Shown here piece after piece: positions 47,564 through 56,610 of a DNA stretch of 64,000 nucleotides (positions are counted from its first letter, which is position 1; each line of letters begins with the position of its first letter). The notes under the pieces were generated by a model that was not told the DNA's origin, did no database searches, and saw only the letters and a list, made by a program, of their open reading frames with translations. Origin of the DNA: Candidatus Endomicrobiellum porotermitis (GTDB taxonomy: Bacteria; Elusimicrobiota; Endomicrobiia; Endomicrobiales; Endomicrobiaceae); assembly GCA_031289055.1 (NCBI GenBank), contig JAITQE010000026.1:37887-101886 (forward strand), written 5' to 3'. The position numbers and the translations under genes are program-made.

Positions 47564-50002
47564 ATGGCGGATTATAATCATTTGGAAGTAGAGAAGAAAT
47601 GGCAGAAGAAATGGGCTGATAGCGCGATATTTGAAAGCAAAGAAGACTCTAAAAAAGAAAAATATTATTGTTTGGAAATGCTTCCTTACCCTTCCGGCAA
47701 TTTGCACATGGGACATGTCCGCAATTACAGTATAGGGGATGTTTTTGCTCGGTTCCACAGAATGATGGGCAAAAATGTTTTGTACGCAGCGGGGTGGGAC
47801 GCTTTTGGTCTTCCTGCTGAAACCGCCGCTATAAAAAATAAAATACACCCTGCAAAATGGACTAAACAAAACATATCCCGCATGAGAGAGCAATTAAAAT
47901 CTTTAGGTTTTTCCTATGATTGGAGTAGAGAAACGGCGACTTGCGGCCCTGAATATTACAAATGGACTCAGTGGTTTTTTATAAAGATGTGGGAAAAAGG
48001 TTTAGCGTTTAGAAAAAGCGCTAACGTTAATTGGTGTCCGTCATGCCAAACAGTTCTTGCTGACGAGCAGGTTTCAAACGGCGCGTGTTGGAGATGCGAC
48101 AGCCATACCGAGCGTAAAGATTTGGAACAGTGGTTTATAAAAATCACAGATTATTCAGACGAACTTTTGGAAGGACACAAACGGCTTGGCGGTTGGCCGG
48201 AGCAGGTTTTGTCCATGCAGAAAAACTGGATAGGCAAATCTTACGGAGCCGAAGTAGATTTTAAAATCTCAGGAACTGATAAAAACTTAAAAATATTTAC
48301 TACGCGTCCTGATACGATTTTTGGCGTGACTTTTATGGCTGCGGCTCCTGAACACGAGATAATCAATGAGTTGAAATCTAAAATTGTAAATTATGAACAA
48401 GTCGCCGAATATGTTCTTGCAAGCGGTAGAAAATCAAACATAGAAAGATCGTCAAGCAAAGAAAAAACGGGAATAAGGCTAGAAGGTATAAACGCCTTAA
48501 ATCCTGCTACTGGAAAAGAAATTCCTATTTTTGCTGCGGACTATGTTTTAACCGGATACGGCACAAGCGCGATTATGGCTGTTCCTGCCCACGACCAAAG
48601 AGACTGGGAATTTGCTAAGAAATTTGACGTTCCTATTGCGGAGGTTGTAAAAGGCGATAATTCTAACGTAAGCAAACACGCCTATGAAGGCGAAGGCGTT
48701 CTTGTAAATTCGGGACAGTTTGACGGCGCTAAATCTACCGAAGCTTTTGACGTTGTTTCAAGCTGGATTGAAAAGCAAGGTTTTGGGAAAAAGACTGTAA
48801 ATTTTAAACTTAAAGATTGGCTGGTTTCAAGACAAAGATATTGGGGCGCTCCTATACCAATGGTTCATTGCGCTCGTTGCGGAATTGTTCCCGTTCCAGA
48901 AAAAGAGCTGCCCGTGTTGCTTCCTGAAGACGTTGAATTTACAGGCGCCGGCGAATCTCCTTTAAAGACAAGCAAAACGTTTATAAGCGTAAAATGCCCT
49001 AAATGCGGCAAAAACGCCAGAAGAGAAACCGATACGATGGACACTTTTGTTGACTCTTCTTGGTACTATGCGAGATATTGCGATGCTCGCAACGACGATG
49101 CTCCTTTTGACAGCGTAAAAGCAAATTATTGGATGTCGGTAAATCAATATATCGGAGGTATAGAACACGCTTGCATGCATTTGATATACGCTCGTTTTTG
49201 GTTTAAAGTCATGAGAGATTTAGGTCTTGTAAAGTCCGACGAGCCTTTTACAAATCTATTAACGCAAGGAATGGTTACTCTTGGCGGCGGCGCTATGTCT
49301 AAGTCAAAAGGAAATATTGTAAGTCCTGACGAAATACTTCCAAAATACGGAGCCGATACTGCGAGATTATTTATACTTTTTGCCGCGCCTCCTCAAAAAC
49401 AGCTTGACTGGTCTTCCGACGGAATAGAAGGGTGTTGGAGATTTGTAAACAGAGTATGGCGTCTTTTTGACGTTGTAAATACCAAGTCTGCAATCGCCGC
49501 TTCTCAAAATGATAAAGATGATATTTTGAGAACTATGCACAAGACCATAAAGAAAGTTACGTCCGATATTGAAAAAGAATTCCAGTTTAATACCGCTATA
49601 TCGTCAATTATGGAGCTTGTAAACGCATTGTATTCATATAAATATCATTCCAACGATAATGGCGTTTCGCTTGAAGTCTATAAGAAGTTGATATTATTGC
49701 TTTCTCCTATTACTCCTCATTTGTGCGAAGAAATTTGGGAGAGGCTTGGAAATAATGAATTCGTATCAATCCACGCTTGGCCTATTTTTGACGAAAATAT
49801 GACCAAAGAATCTTCAGTTGAGCTTCCGGTGCAAATAAACGGAAAATTAAAAGGAAGAATAACGGTTTCAACTGATGCTTCTGAAGACGAGGTTAAAAAA
49901 GCTGTAAATTCGGATGAGAAAATCTCAGCGCAGTTAAAAGATAAACAAATAGTTAAGTTTATATACGTTAAAAATAAGATAGTTACTATAGTAGTAAAGT
50001 AA
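47564..50002 (+). CDS. leuS: Leucyl-tRNA synthetase
   Basis: MLPYPSGNLHMGHVRNYSIGDV; MDTFVDSSWYYARYCD; MSKSKGNIVSPDEI. Confidence 0.97.
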   Translation: MADYNHLEVEKKWQKKWADSAIFESKEDSKKEKYYCLEMLPYPSGNLHMGHVRNYSIGDVFARFHRMMGKNVLYAAGWDAFGLPAETAAIKNKIHPAKWTKQNISRMREQLKSLGFSYDWSRETATCGPEYYKWTQWFFIKMWEKGLAFRKSANVNWCPSCQTVLADEQVSNGACWRCDSHTERKDLEQWFIKITDYSDELLEGHKRLGGWPEQVLSMQKNWIGKSYGAEVDFKISGTDKNLKIFTTRPDTIFGVTFMAAAPEHEIINELKSKIVNYEQVAEYVLASGRKSNIERSSSKEKTGIRLEGINALNPATGKEIPIFAADYVLTGYGTSAIMAVPAHDQRDWEFAKKFDVPIAEVVKGDNSNVSKHAYEGEGVLVNSGQFDGAKSTEAFDVVSSWIEKQGFGKKTVNFKLKDWLVSRQRYWGAPIPMVHCARCGIVPVPEKELPVLLPEDVEFTGAGESPLKTSKTFISVKCPKCGKNARRETDTMDTFVDSSWYYARYCDARNDDAPFDSVKANYWMSVNQYIGGIEHACMHLIYARFWFKVMRDLGLVKSDEPFTNLLTQGMVTLGGGAMSKSKGNIVSPDEILPKYGADTARLFILFAAPPQKQLDWSSDGIEGCWRFVNRVWRLFDVVNTKSAIAASQNDKDDILRTMHKTIKKVTSDIEKEFQFNTAISSIMELVNALYSYKYHSNDNGVSLEVYKKLILLLSPITPHLCEEIWERLGNNEFVSIHAWPIFDENMTKESSVELPVQINGKLKGRITVSTDASEDEVKKAVNSDEKISAQLKDKQIVKFIYVKNKIVTIVVK

Positions 50003-50014
50003 CCGGGAGGTTTT

Positions 50015-50596
50015 GTGAAAAAAATCGTTGCATATTTGCTTGCGTTTGCTCTATTTATGGCAAATCTTACTTCATGCGCGTCTCCATATGATCCGGCGGT
50101 TCAGCTCTTACCGGAACATATTAAGAAAGTTTATGTTAAGCCGTTTGAAAATAATACTAATCAATTTGGGATAGAATCAAAATTTACAAACGAAGTTATA
50201 GACGAAATAATTGCAGATGGACGTTTGTCTTTAGTAAACAAAGAAGACGATGCGGACGGCGTTCTTACGGTTACAATTAAGAGATATATTTTGCAGCCTA
50301 TTACGTATGATATAAACAATGTCGCAGAGCAATATAAAATGTGGATTATTGCGAGCGTTTCATTGGTTGACAAGGACAATGACGTAACTTTGTGGACTGA
50401 ACCCAATATGGAAGGAATACAAATTTATCGGGATATAAATAGAAGACCAAGCGGCGAAGATTCTATGGGCGACGAAATGAGCGAAGAAGAAGCAAGAAAA
50501 ATTGTTTGGACTAAAATGTCTAGAAATATTGTAAGGAGAGTTGTTAAGGGGTTTGGTTCCGCGACCAGCGTGTCAGAAAAAAAAGTCCCCGTCTAA
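50015..50596 (+). CDS. LptE-like LPS assembly lipoprotein
   Basis: Lipobox LTSCAS; IKKVYVKPFENNTNQFGIESKFTNEVIDEIIADGRLSLVNKEDDADGVL. Confidence 0.75.
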   Translation: MKKIVAYLLAFALFMANLTSCASPYDPAVQLLPEHIKKVYVKPFENNTNQFGIESKFTNEVIDEIIADGRLSLVNKEDDADGVLTVTIKRYILQPITYDINNVAEQYKMWIIASVSLVDKDNDVTLWTEPNMEGIQIYRDINRRPSGEDSMGDEMSEEEARKIVWTKMSRNIVRRVVKGFGSATSVSEKKVPV

Positions 50597-50619
50597 TTTA
50601 AATATATTGTTAAAAAGCT

Positions 50620-50889
50620 ATGAAAAAAATAAGAATTCGTTATATTATGTTGTTAGTTTTTTTGTTAATTTTGATTTTTAACGAAGGAAATAGGACGCTT
50701 GTTAGACGACATTTTGAGATAAGCAAATTAAATAGAAATATTAAGTACGCTCAATATCAAAACGAATTGCTTAAAAAAAGAATATATTATCTTGAAAATG
50801 AGCCTTCTTATTTAGAAAGAATGGTTCGCAGCGAATTAAACGTCGCGGCGACCGACGAAATAGAATATAGGTTTTCGGTTAAGGACTAA
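50620..50889 (+). CDS. FtsB/DivIC-type septum formation initiator
   Basis: Single TM followed by coiled coil, ENEPSYLERMVRSELN. Confidence 0.7.
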   Translation: MKKIRIRYIMLLVFLLILIFNEGNRTLVRRHFEISKLNRNIKYAQYQNELLKKRIYYLENEPSYLERMVRSELNVAATDEIEYRFSVKD

Positions 50890-50944
50890 CGTTTAAGACG
50901 GTTTAAGTCGCCGACTATTTTACAAATCTTAAAGTATTATATAA

Positions 50945-51515
50945 AACCTTACTAGATGGAAAAGTTAAAAGTAATGGCATCTCATTATTTGCTTTTTCTT
51001 TTATTTTGCAGCGTTTCTGCGCGCTGCAGACGTAGATTTTAAAACGCAGGCGGATGTAGATAATCCTGACAATTAGGCGGCTCTTGGCGCCGATACGAAA
51101 GGTATTTTCTACGGGGACTTTTTTTGTCAACGTCACTTTTTTACGGTAAGGACGTTCATTTTAAAGAAGGCGTCTTTATAAATATGAGAACTCAAAGCTC
51201 AAACGAGTTGAGATTTTACAATTTAACTTCGTCAGCTTCTATATGTTACGACATAAATTTGGAAAATAAATTTGTTGACAGGATAGTGGTTGACAATCGC
51301 AAATGGACGGCAGCAAGATCAAAGCTGTGCTTTCAGACGTTTATGCGGAAGCGCAACATACAATATAATTTTGGCAACAAGCGCTTGTGGTAAATATAAA
51401 TACCGTTATTCCCCAATACCAAAAAAGGATTTTACTGCAATGTCGGAGCAAATTTTAAATTTAACATTGTTCCAAAAGATTTTTATGAAAAACCCGCGAC
51501 AAGTAAACAATTGAG
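50945..51515 (+). pseudogene. Degraded secreted/outer-membrane-type protein
   Basis: Signal-like MASHYLLFLLFCSVSA followed by stop-interrupted fragments (ADTKGIFYGDFF / FYGKDVHFKEGVFINMRTQSSNELRFYNLTSSASICYDINLENKFVDRIVVDN) in shifting frames. Confidence 0.4.
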
Positions 51516-51648
51516 CTAAAGCAGTCTTCTTCTTTTTTGCTTCTGATGCTGAAGACGTTTAATTTAGATTAGCAAAAGTCTGTTTTTTGAAAGAAGGATT
51601 TATTATAATGTCTTCGCAGAATTAAAAATAAGAGCGGGAGTATATAAT

Positions 51649-52602
51649 ATGGCGTTTGAGTCTGTGAACAACATTATTATTAGATGGGCTGTTTTTACAG
51701 TTTTGCTTCTTTCCGGTTGCGCGCTTTCTCAGGTTATAGTTGCTAAAAAAGCTTCAGCTATTATATCTTCCGTTCCTATGGTTTCTATGCCTTCCTATTC
51801 TCGCGATATGCTTTTTAATGATGTTGAAGCAAGAGCAAAATATCTTGCTTTGCGAGTTAAAGATGCGCATTTTTTTGTATATTCCATTAAACCTAAAGAT
51901 AATTTATGGAAAATTGCCAAGAGATATGGCTACTCGGTACACAGCATAATAGGAACAAATCCTCAACTAAAGACTTACGAAGTAAATCTTAATCAAAAAA
52001 TTTTACTGCCGTCAGCTGGCGGCTCTTTGCACCCGATACAAGATAACGACTCTTGGGAGAAGATTGCCGAAAGATATGGCGTTGACTATAAAATGCTGCA
52101 AGATGTGAATTTTGGCATTTTAACGCTTGTTCCCGGAGAATATGTTTTTATACCTGGCAGACATCCTGCGGTAGATTTAATGAATAAAGACATGCAGGCA
52201 AAATACGAACTTCGTTCTTTGTTTAAATCGCCGCTTAACGGTAGGTATTCAAGCGTTTTTGGCAAGAGGAAACACCCTGTAACGGGTCGGGCAGGGTTTC
52301 ACGGCGGCGTGGATATTGCCGTTCCGTCAGGTTCATGGGTTGGCGCAGCCGCCGACGGAGTGGTTACGGTCGCAAGTCATAATGTGGGACATTATGGAAC
52401 AGCCGTGTTTATAGATCATAAAAACGGATACGTTACTCATTACGGACACCTTTATTCTATACATGTGAGAGTAGGGCAAAATGTAAAAAAAGGACAGCTT
52501 ATAGCAAAAAGCGGCGCTACCGGCAGAGTAACGGGACCTCATTTGCATTTTACAATAAAGAAAGGCGACAAAGCCTTAGATCCTATGAAGTTTATTTGGT
52601 GA
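51649..52602 (+). CDS. LysM + M23-family murein hydrolase/peptidase (NlpD-like)
   Basis: KPKDNLWKIAKRYGYSVHSIIGTNP LysM; GRAGFHGGVDIAVPSGSWVGAAADG ... HYGHLYS ... GRVTGPHLHF. Confidence 0.93.
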   Translation: MAFESVNNIIIRWAVFTVLLLSGCALSQVIVAKKASAIISSVPMVSMPSYSRDMLFNDVEARAKYLALRVKDAHFFVYSIKPKDNLWKIAKRYGYSVHSIIGTNPQLKTYEVNLNQKILLPSAGGSLHPIQDNDSWEKIAERYGVDYKMLQDVNFGILTLVPGEYVFIPGRHPAVDLMNKDMQAKYELRSLFKSPLNGRYSSVFGKRKHPVTGRAGFHGGVDIAVPSGSWVGAAADGVVTVASHNVGHYGTAVFIDHKNGYVTHYGHLYSIHVRVGQNVKKGQLIAKSGATGRVTGPHLHFTIKKGDKALDPMKFIW

Positions 52603-52604
52603 TC

Positions 52605-53292
52605 AATTTATCTGCAAATTATTCTTTTTTGTTTGTTATTTCTGTCTTTTTCTACAAAAATTTTATTTCCTGATAAATCTTTTTCGCAATAATACATCAA
52701 CGTCGCGTTTGTAGAAGTCGTTGGCGCGAATATTTGCGCTTGTTCGGGGCGAATTTTAAATTCCTTCCGATAAATTTCTGTAAGTTTTTCATTTCTTTAT
52801 CGCTGCGCCCCGGATATGCTGTTAAAGTAATAAGTCAGAAACTGTTTGTTTTTAGAACTTTTCTTAAACATTTCTATGAACTGCGTTAAAAGTTTTGCCG
52901 GCGGCTTTCCCATTGAGGTTTGTATAAACCGCGCATGCCCTATCGGGACGTTTGTTATTTATTCCGCCGGGCGTTAAATCGTCGTTATTTCTGACTTTAT
53001 TAAGAGCTGTATAATTTGCGACAAGCGAGTCCATTGCTCCGGCGTTTACGCCCCAAAAGAGTTTGGGTTATCCAAGTCTTGCAATTTCGTCAGTTTTAAT
53101 ATCCGGTTGGGCTATTACGGCTATTTTAAACCCATGAATATAAAGCCAATTCCCTATTACTGCTGTTCCTATAAACGGGCTATCAATATAGGTATCGTCT
53201 GATACTAAAATTATATCAGGGGCGTCCCAACCGAGTTTTTGCATGTATTTTTTAGTAGTAGGTAAAAACATAATTATCCGTGAAAACTTCAT
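52605..53292 (-). pseudogene. ygiQ: Decayed YgiQ-family radical SAM protein
   Basis: Minus strand: FLPTTKKYMQKLGWDAPDIILVSDDTYIDSPFIGTAVIGNWLYIHGFKIAVIAQPD, then LFWGVNAGAMDSLVANYTALNKVRNNDDLTPGGINNKRPDRACAVYTN, then QIFAPTTSTNATLMYYCEKD, with stops/frameshifts and the radical SAM core absent. Confidence 0.85.
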
Positions 53293-53402
53293 TTATTTTA
53301 CGAGATATTACGAAAATTAGACAGAAAATAAAAATTTTGGTACAATTTAGACTCGCGGTAATAAGCGTTAAAAAAGTAATGAAAAAGCAAGGAGTAATAA
53401 AG

Positions 53403-53663
53403 ATGGCATTTGTGAAGAAAGAAGTAGTTGAAAAATTTAAAACTCACGAAACCGATACCGGTTCTCCTGAAGTTCAGGTTGCTCTTCTTACGACAAGAAT
53501 AAAGTATCTTTCAGATCATTTTCAGAAATTTCCTAAAGATTTTGCTTCAAGAGTAGGCTTTCTTAAGATGATAGGTCAGAGAAGAAGATTGTTGGATTAT
53601 TTAAAAAAGTGCGACAAGGAAAGCTATTCTGCCTTGATAAAGAAATTAGATCTTAGAAAGTAA
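53403..53663 (+). CDS. rpsO: 30S ribosomal protein S15
   Basis: FKTHETDTGSPEVQVALLTTRIKYLSDHF; RRRLLDYLKK; start at ATG 53403. Confidence 0.96.
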   Translation: MAFVKKEVVEKFKTHETDTGSPEVQVALLTTRIKYLSDHFQKFPKDFASRVGFLKMIGQRRRLLDYLKKCDKESYSALIKKLDLRK

Positions 53664-53671
53664 ATAAAAGA

Positions 53672-53755
53672 CCCGGCAGAAACTCGCAAAATATGCAAGG
53701 ATACGCTTGGAAGACATAAGCGTTTGCTTGGATCTTTTGCGTGAAAGTTGCCGGG
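53672..53755 (+). promoter_or_regulatory. Long imperfect hairpin between rpsO and pnp
   Basis: CCCGGCA/TGCCGGG, CGCAAAA/TTTTGCG, GCAA/TTGC, ACGCTT/AAGCGT nested pairings; no T tract. Confidence 0.75.
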
Positions 53756-53768
53756 CTATGGGGTTAAA

Positions 53769-55838
53769 ATGGAATATTTTAAGAAAGAAGTGGAAGTTGC
53801 CGGTAAAAATTTTATTATTGAGTCCGGAAAAGTTGCAAAACAGTCAAGCGGATCTTGCGTTGTAAAAGTCGGAGACACAGTGGTTTTAGCTACTGCGGTA
53901 GCTTCAAAAGATCCCAGACCGAGCATGGATTTCATGCCTTTGACTGTAGATTACAGAGAAAGGACTTACGCCGCCGGCAAAATACCGGGCGGTTTTTTTA
54001 AAAGGGAAGCTAAGCCTAGAGAAAGCGAAATACTTGTAAGCAGACTCATAGACAGAAGCGTTAGACCTCTATTCCCCGAGTATTGGAGAAACGATACTCA
54101 AATTTCGGCTATCGTGCTTTCGCATGACGGGGAGAATGAATCCGATATAGCGTCAATAATTGGAGCTTCGGTAGCTTTATATACGTCTGATTTGCCGTTT
54201 AGTATGCCTATAGCGTCTGTAAGAATAGGCAAAATTGACGGGCGACTTGTTGTAAATCCAATTATTTCCGAGCAAAAACTTAGCGTTTTAGATCTTGTCG
54301 TTAGCGGAACTGAAGACGCTTTAACTATGGTGGAAGCGGGATCTCAAGAGCTTTCCGAAGAGGAAATGCTTGAAGCTTTGAACCTCGCAAGAGAGACGAT
54401 AAAGGCAATATGTTTGGTTCAGAAATCATTTCCGACAAAAGTAAAGACTGTTGTTCAAGAGCCTCAATATAATGCGTCTTTAAAAGCTGACATTGAAGCG
54501 GAAGCGACAACAAAAGCCGAAGAAGGCGTAACAATTAAAGAAAAAGGCGAAAGAGAATTTTTCTGGGCGACTTTTAAGAAAGATATAACTGCAAGACTCG
54601 TTGAAAAATACCCTCAAGAGTCGGCTTCAACCGTTGACGCTATGCTTGAAGATATTTTTTACAAAAGAGCTAGAGATCTTGTTTTAAATAAAAAAGTCCG
54701 TACAGATGGTCGCGGTTTAGAAGAAATAAGACCAATATCCTGCGAGACGGATGTTCTTCCAAGAACGCATGGTTCAAGCTTATTTACTAGAGGTCAAACT
54801 CAGGCTTTAGTAACGGTTACGCTCGGAATTCCCGGCGATATGCAGATTATGGACGAACTTTCTGGAGAATATAAAGAACGTTTTATGCTTCATTATAATT
54901 TCCCTGGATTTTCAACGGGAGAAGCTAAAAGCGAGAGAGCTACAAGTAGAAGAGAAATAGGACATGGCAACTTGGCTAAGAGATCTCTTAGACCTATTTT
55001 GCCTAATGAAAAGGATTTTGGCTACACAATAAGAGTAGTTTCCGACATATTGGAATCTAATGGTTCTTCGTCAATGGCTTCAGTTTGCGGCGGATCGCTT
55101 GCTTTGTTTAACGCCGGCGTTCCCGTTAAGGCTGCTTGCGCAGGCGTCGCTATGGGGCTTATGAAAGAAGGCGATAATTATGTTGTTTTGACTGATATTA
55201 TGGGAATGGAAGATCATCTCGGCGATATGGATTTTAAAGTGGCGGGCACAAGGAAGGGCATAACTGCTCTTCAGATGGATATAAAAATCGCTGGACTTAC
55301 TACCGATATTATGGCAAAAGCTCTTGATCAGGCAAAGAGAGGCAGATTTTTTATATTAGATAAAATGGACGCGGCGATATCTGTTCCTAAAAACGATCTT
55401 TCCGAGTACGCTCCTCGTATGGAAACCTTGATGATTCCTCAAAATAAAATAGGGGAGCTTATAGGTCCTGGAGGGAAAAACATAAGAAAAATTCAGGAAG
55501 AAAATAACGTAAAAATAGATATTGAAGAAACTGGTAAAGTATTTATTTCCGGCGCTGATTCTACTGGCGTTGGAGCTACGAAAGAATATGTAAAGTCTAT
55601 GATTGCAGAGGCTGAAATAGGAAAAATATACAACGCAAGAATCACAAAGTTGATGGCGTTTGGCGCTTTTGCTGAAATATTGCCGGGTAAAGAAGGACTT
55701 ATACACATTTCTCAACTTGCCGCAGGTCATACGAAGAAGGTTGAAGACGTTGTTAAAGAGGGCGATAAAGTTAAAGTTAAAATAACAGAGATTGACGATA
55801 GAGGTAGAATAAACTTAAGCATTAAAGCGGCTTTGTAA
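53769..55838 (+). CDS. pnp: Polyribonucleotide nucleotidyltransferase
   Basis: RNase PH domains, PGGFFKREAKPRESEILVSRLIDRSVRPLFP; KH IGPGGKNIRKIQEENN; S1 GAFAEILPGKEGLIHIS; start at ATG 53769. Confidence 0.97.
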   Translation: MEYFKKEVEVAGKNFIIESGKVAKQSSGSCVVKVGDTVVLATAVASKDPRPSMDFMPLTVDYRERTYAAGKIPGGFFKREAKPRESEILVSRLIDRSVRPLFPEYWRNDTQISAIVLSHDGENESDIASIIGASVALYTSDLPFSMPIASVRIGKIDGRLVVNPIISEQKLSVLDLVVSGTEDALTMVEAGSQELSEEEMLEALNLARETIKAICLVQKSFPTKVKTVVQEPQYNASLKADIEAEATTKAEEGVTIKEKGEREFFWATFKKDITARLVEKYPQESASTVDAMLEDIFYKRARDLVLNKKVRTDGRGLEEIRPISCETDVLPRTHGSSLFTRGQTQALVTVTLGIPGDMQIMDELSGEYKERFMLHYNFPGFSTGEAKSERATSRREIGHGNLAKRSLRPILPNEKDFGYTIRVVSDILESNGSSSMASVCGGSLALFNAGVPVKAACAGVAMGLMKEGDNYVVLTDIMGMEDHLGDMDFKVAGTRKGITALQMDIKIAGLTTDIMAKALDQAKRGRFFILDKMDAAISVPKNDLSEYAPRMETLMIPQNKIGELIGPGGKNIRKIQEENNVKIDIEETGKVFISGADSTGVGATKEYVKSMIAEAEIGKIYNARITKLMAFGAFAEILPGKEGLIHISQLAAGHTKKVEDVVKEGDKVKVKITEIDDRGRINLSIKAAL

Positions 55839-55901
55839 TGTAATAAATAACTCGGAGTTTGGGACTTCTATGTTTCAATTCCGATTTTATAAAGGATTAA
55901 C

Positions 55902-56351
55902 ATGGTTAATGACATTAAATCCGAAGTAAAATCTCTTTATGAAATAATGAAAGAGGAAAAAATCCAGAAACTTGAAGTAAACTCAAAAGATTATAGCGTC
56001 TGCATAAAGCGTAAAGACAAAAATGAAAATAAACAGTCGGTCGTTTTGAAAAAACAAGAAGTTGAAGAGAACATTGTCTCTCCTGATAAGTTTAAAAAAT
56101 CTTCCGTTTTGGGAGAAACGATAAAATCTCCTATAGCGGGCATTTTTTATAAATCTTCTTCTCCTTCGGCTCCGTCGTATGTTACGGAAGGCGACGTTAT
56201 TGAATCCGGAAGGACTGTTTGCATAATAGAAGCGATGAAAGTTATGAACGAAATAAAAGCTCCTTTTAAAGCAAAAATACTGAAGATATTGGTTGAAAAC
56301 GGAAAATCTGTAAACTCGGGACAAGATTTGTTTGAAGCGGAGAAAGCGTAA
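55902..56351 (+). CDS. accB: Acetyl-CoA carboxylase biotin carboxyl carrier protein
   Basis: IKSPIAGIFYKSSSPSAPSYVTEGDVIESGRTVCIIEAMKVMNEI. Confidence 0.95.
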   Translation: MVNDIKSEVKSLYEIMKEEKIQKLEVNSKDYSVCIKRKDKNENKQSVVLKKQEVEENIVSPDKFKKSSVLGETIKSPIAGIFYKSSSPSAPSYVTEGDVIESGRTVCIIEAMKVMNEIKAPFKAKILKILVENGKSVNSGQDLFEAEKA

Positions 56352-56354
56352 ACA

Positions 56355-56561
56355 ATGAGCGAGATGTCGTCTAAAGTAGGTTTAATCGCGGGCGATGTAT
56401 GGCGTTATTTATCGGAGAATGGCGAATCTTCTCCGATAAAAATTAAAGCTGTTCTTGGCATATCCAACACAATGCTTTATCTTGCGTTGGGTTGGCTTTC
56501 AAGAGAAGATAAAATTGTCGTAGAACAAAATGAATACAGTTACAAAATTTCTTTAAAATAA
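56355..56561 (+). CDS. Small winged helix-turn-helix protein (DUF2582-like)
   Basis: GLIAGDVWRYLSENGESSPIKIKAVLGISNTMLYLALGWLSREDKIVVE. Confidence 0.75.
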   Translation: MSEMSSKVGLIAGDVWRYLSENGESSPIKIKAVLGISNTMLYLALGWLSREDKIVVEQNEYSYKISLK

Positions 56562-56610
56562 AAACGTTTGGAGACTTTTAAAGTCTTTTTATCAAAAGAG
56601 GTTTATTTTT

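Noticed and set aside
53280-53402. N-terminal extension of the rpsO ORF
   Set aside because: S15 homology begins at MAFVKKEVVEKF (ATG 53403); upstream residues read through the leader region
53748-53768. N-terminal extension of the pnp ORF from TTG 53748
   Set aside because: The TTG lies within the 3' arm of the hairpin; ATG 53769 matches the usual N-terminus MEYFKKEVEVAGKNF
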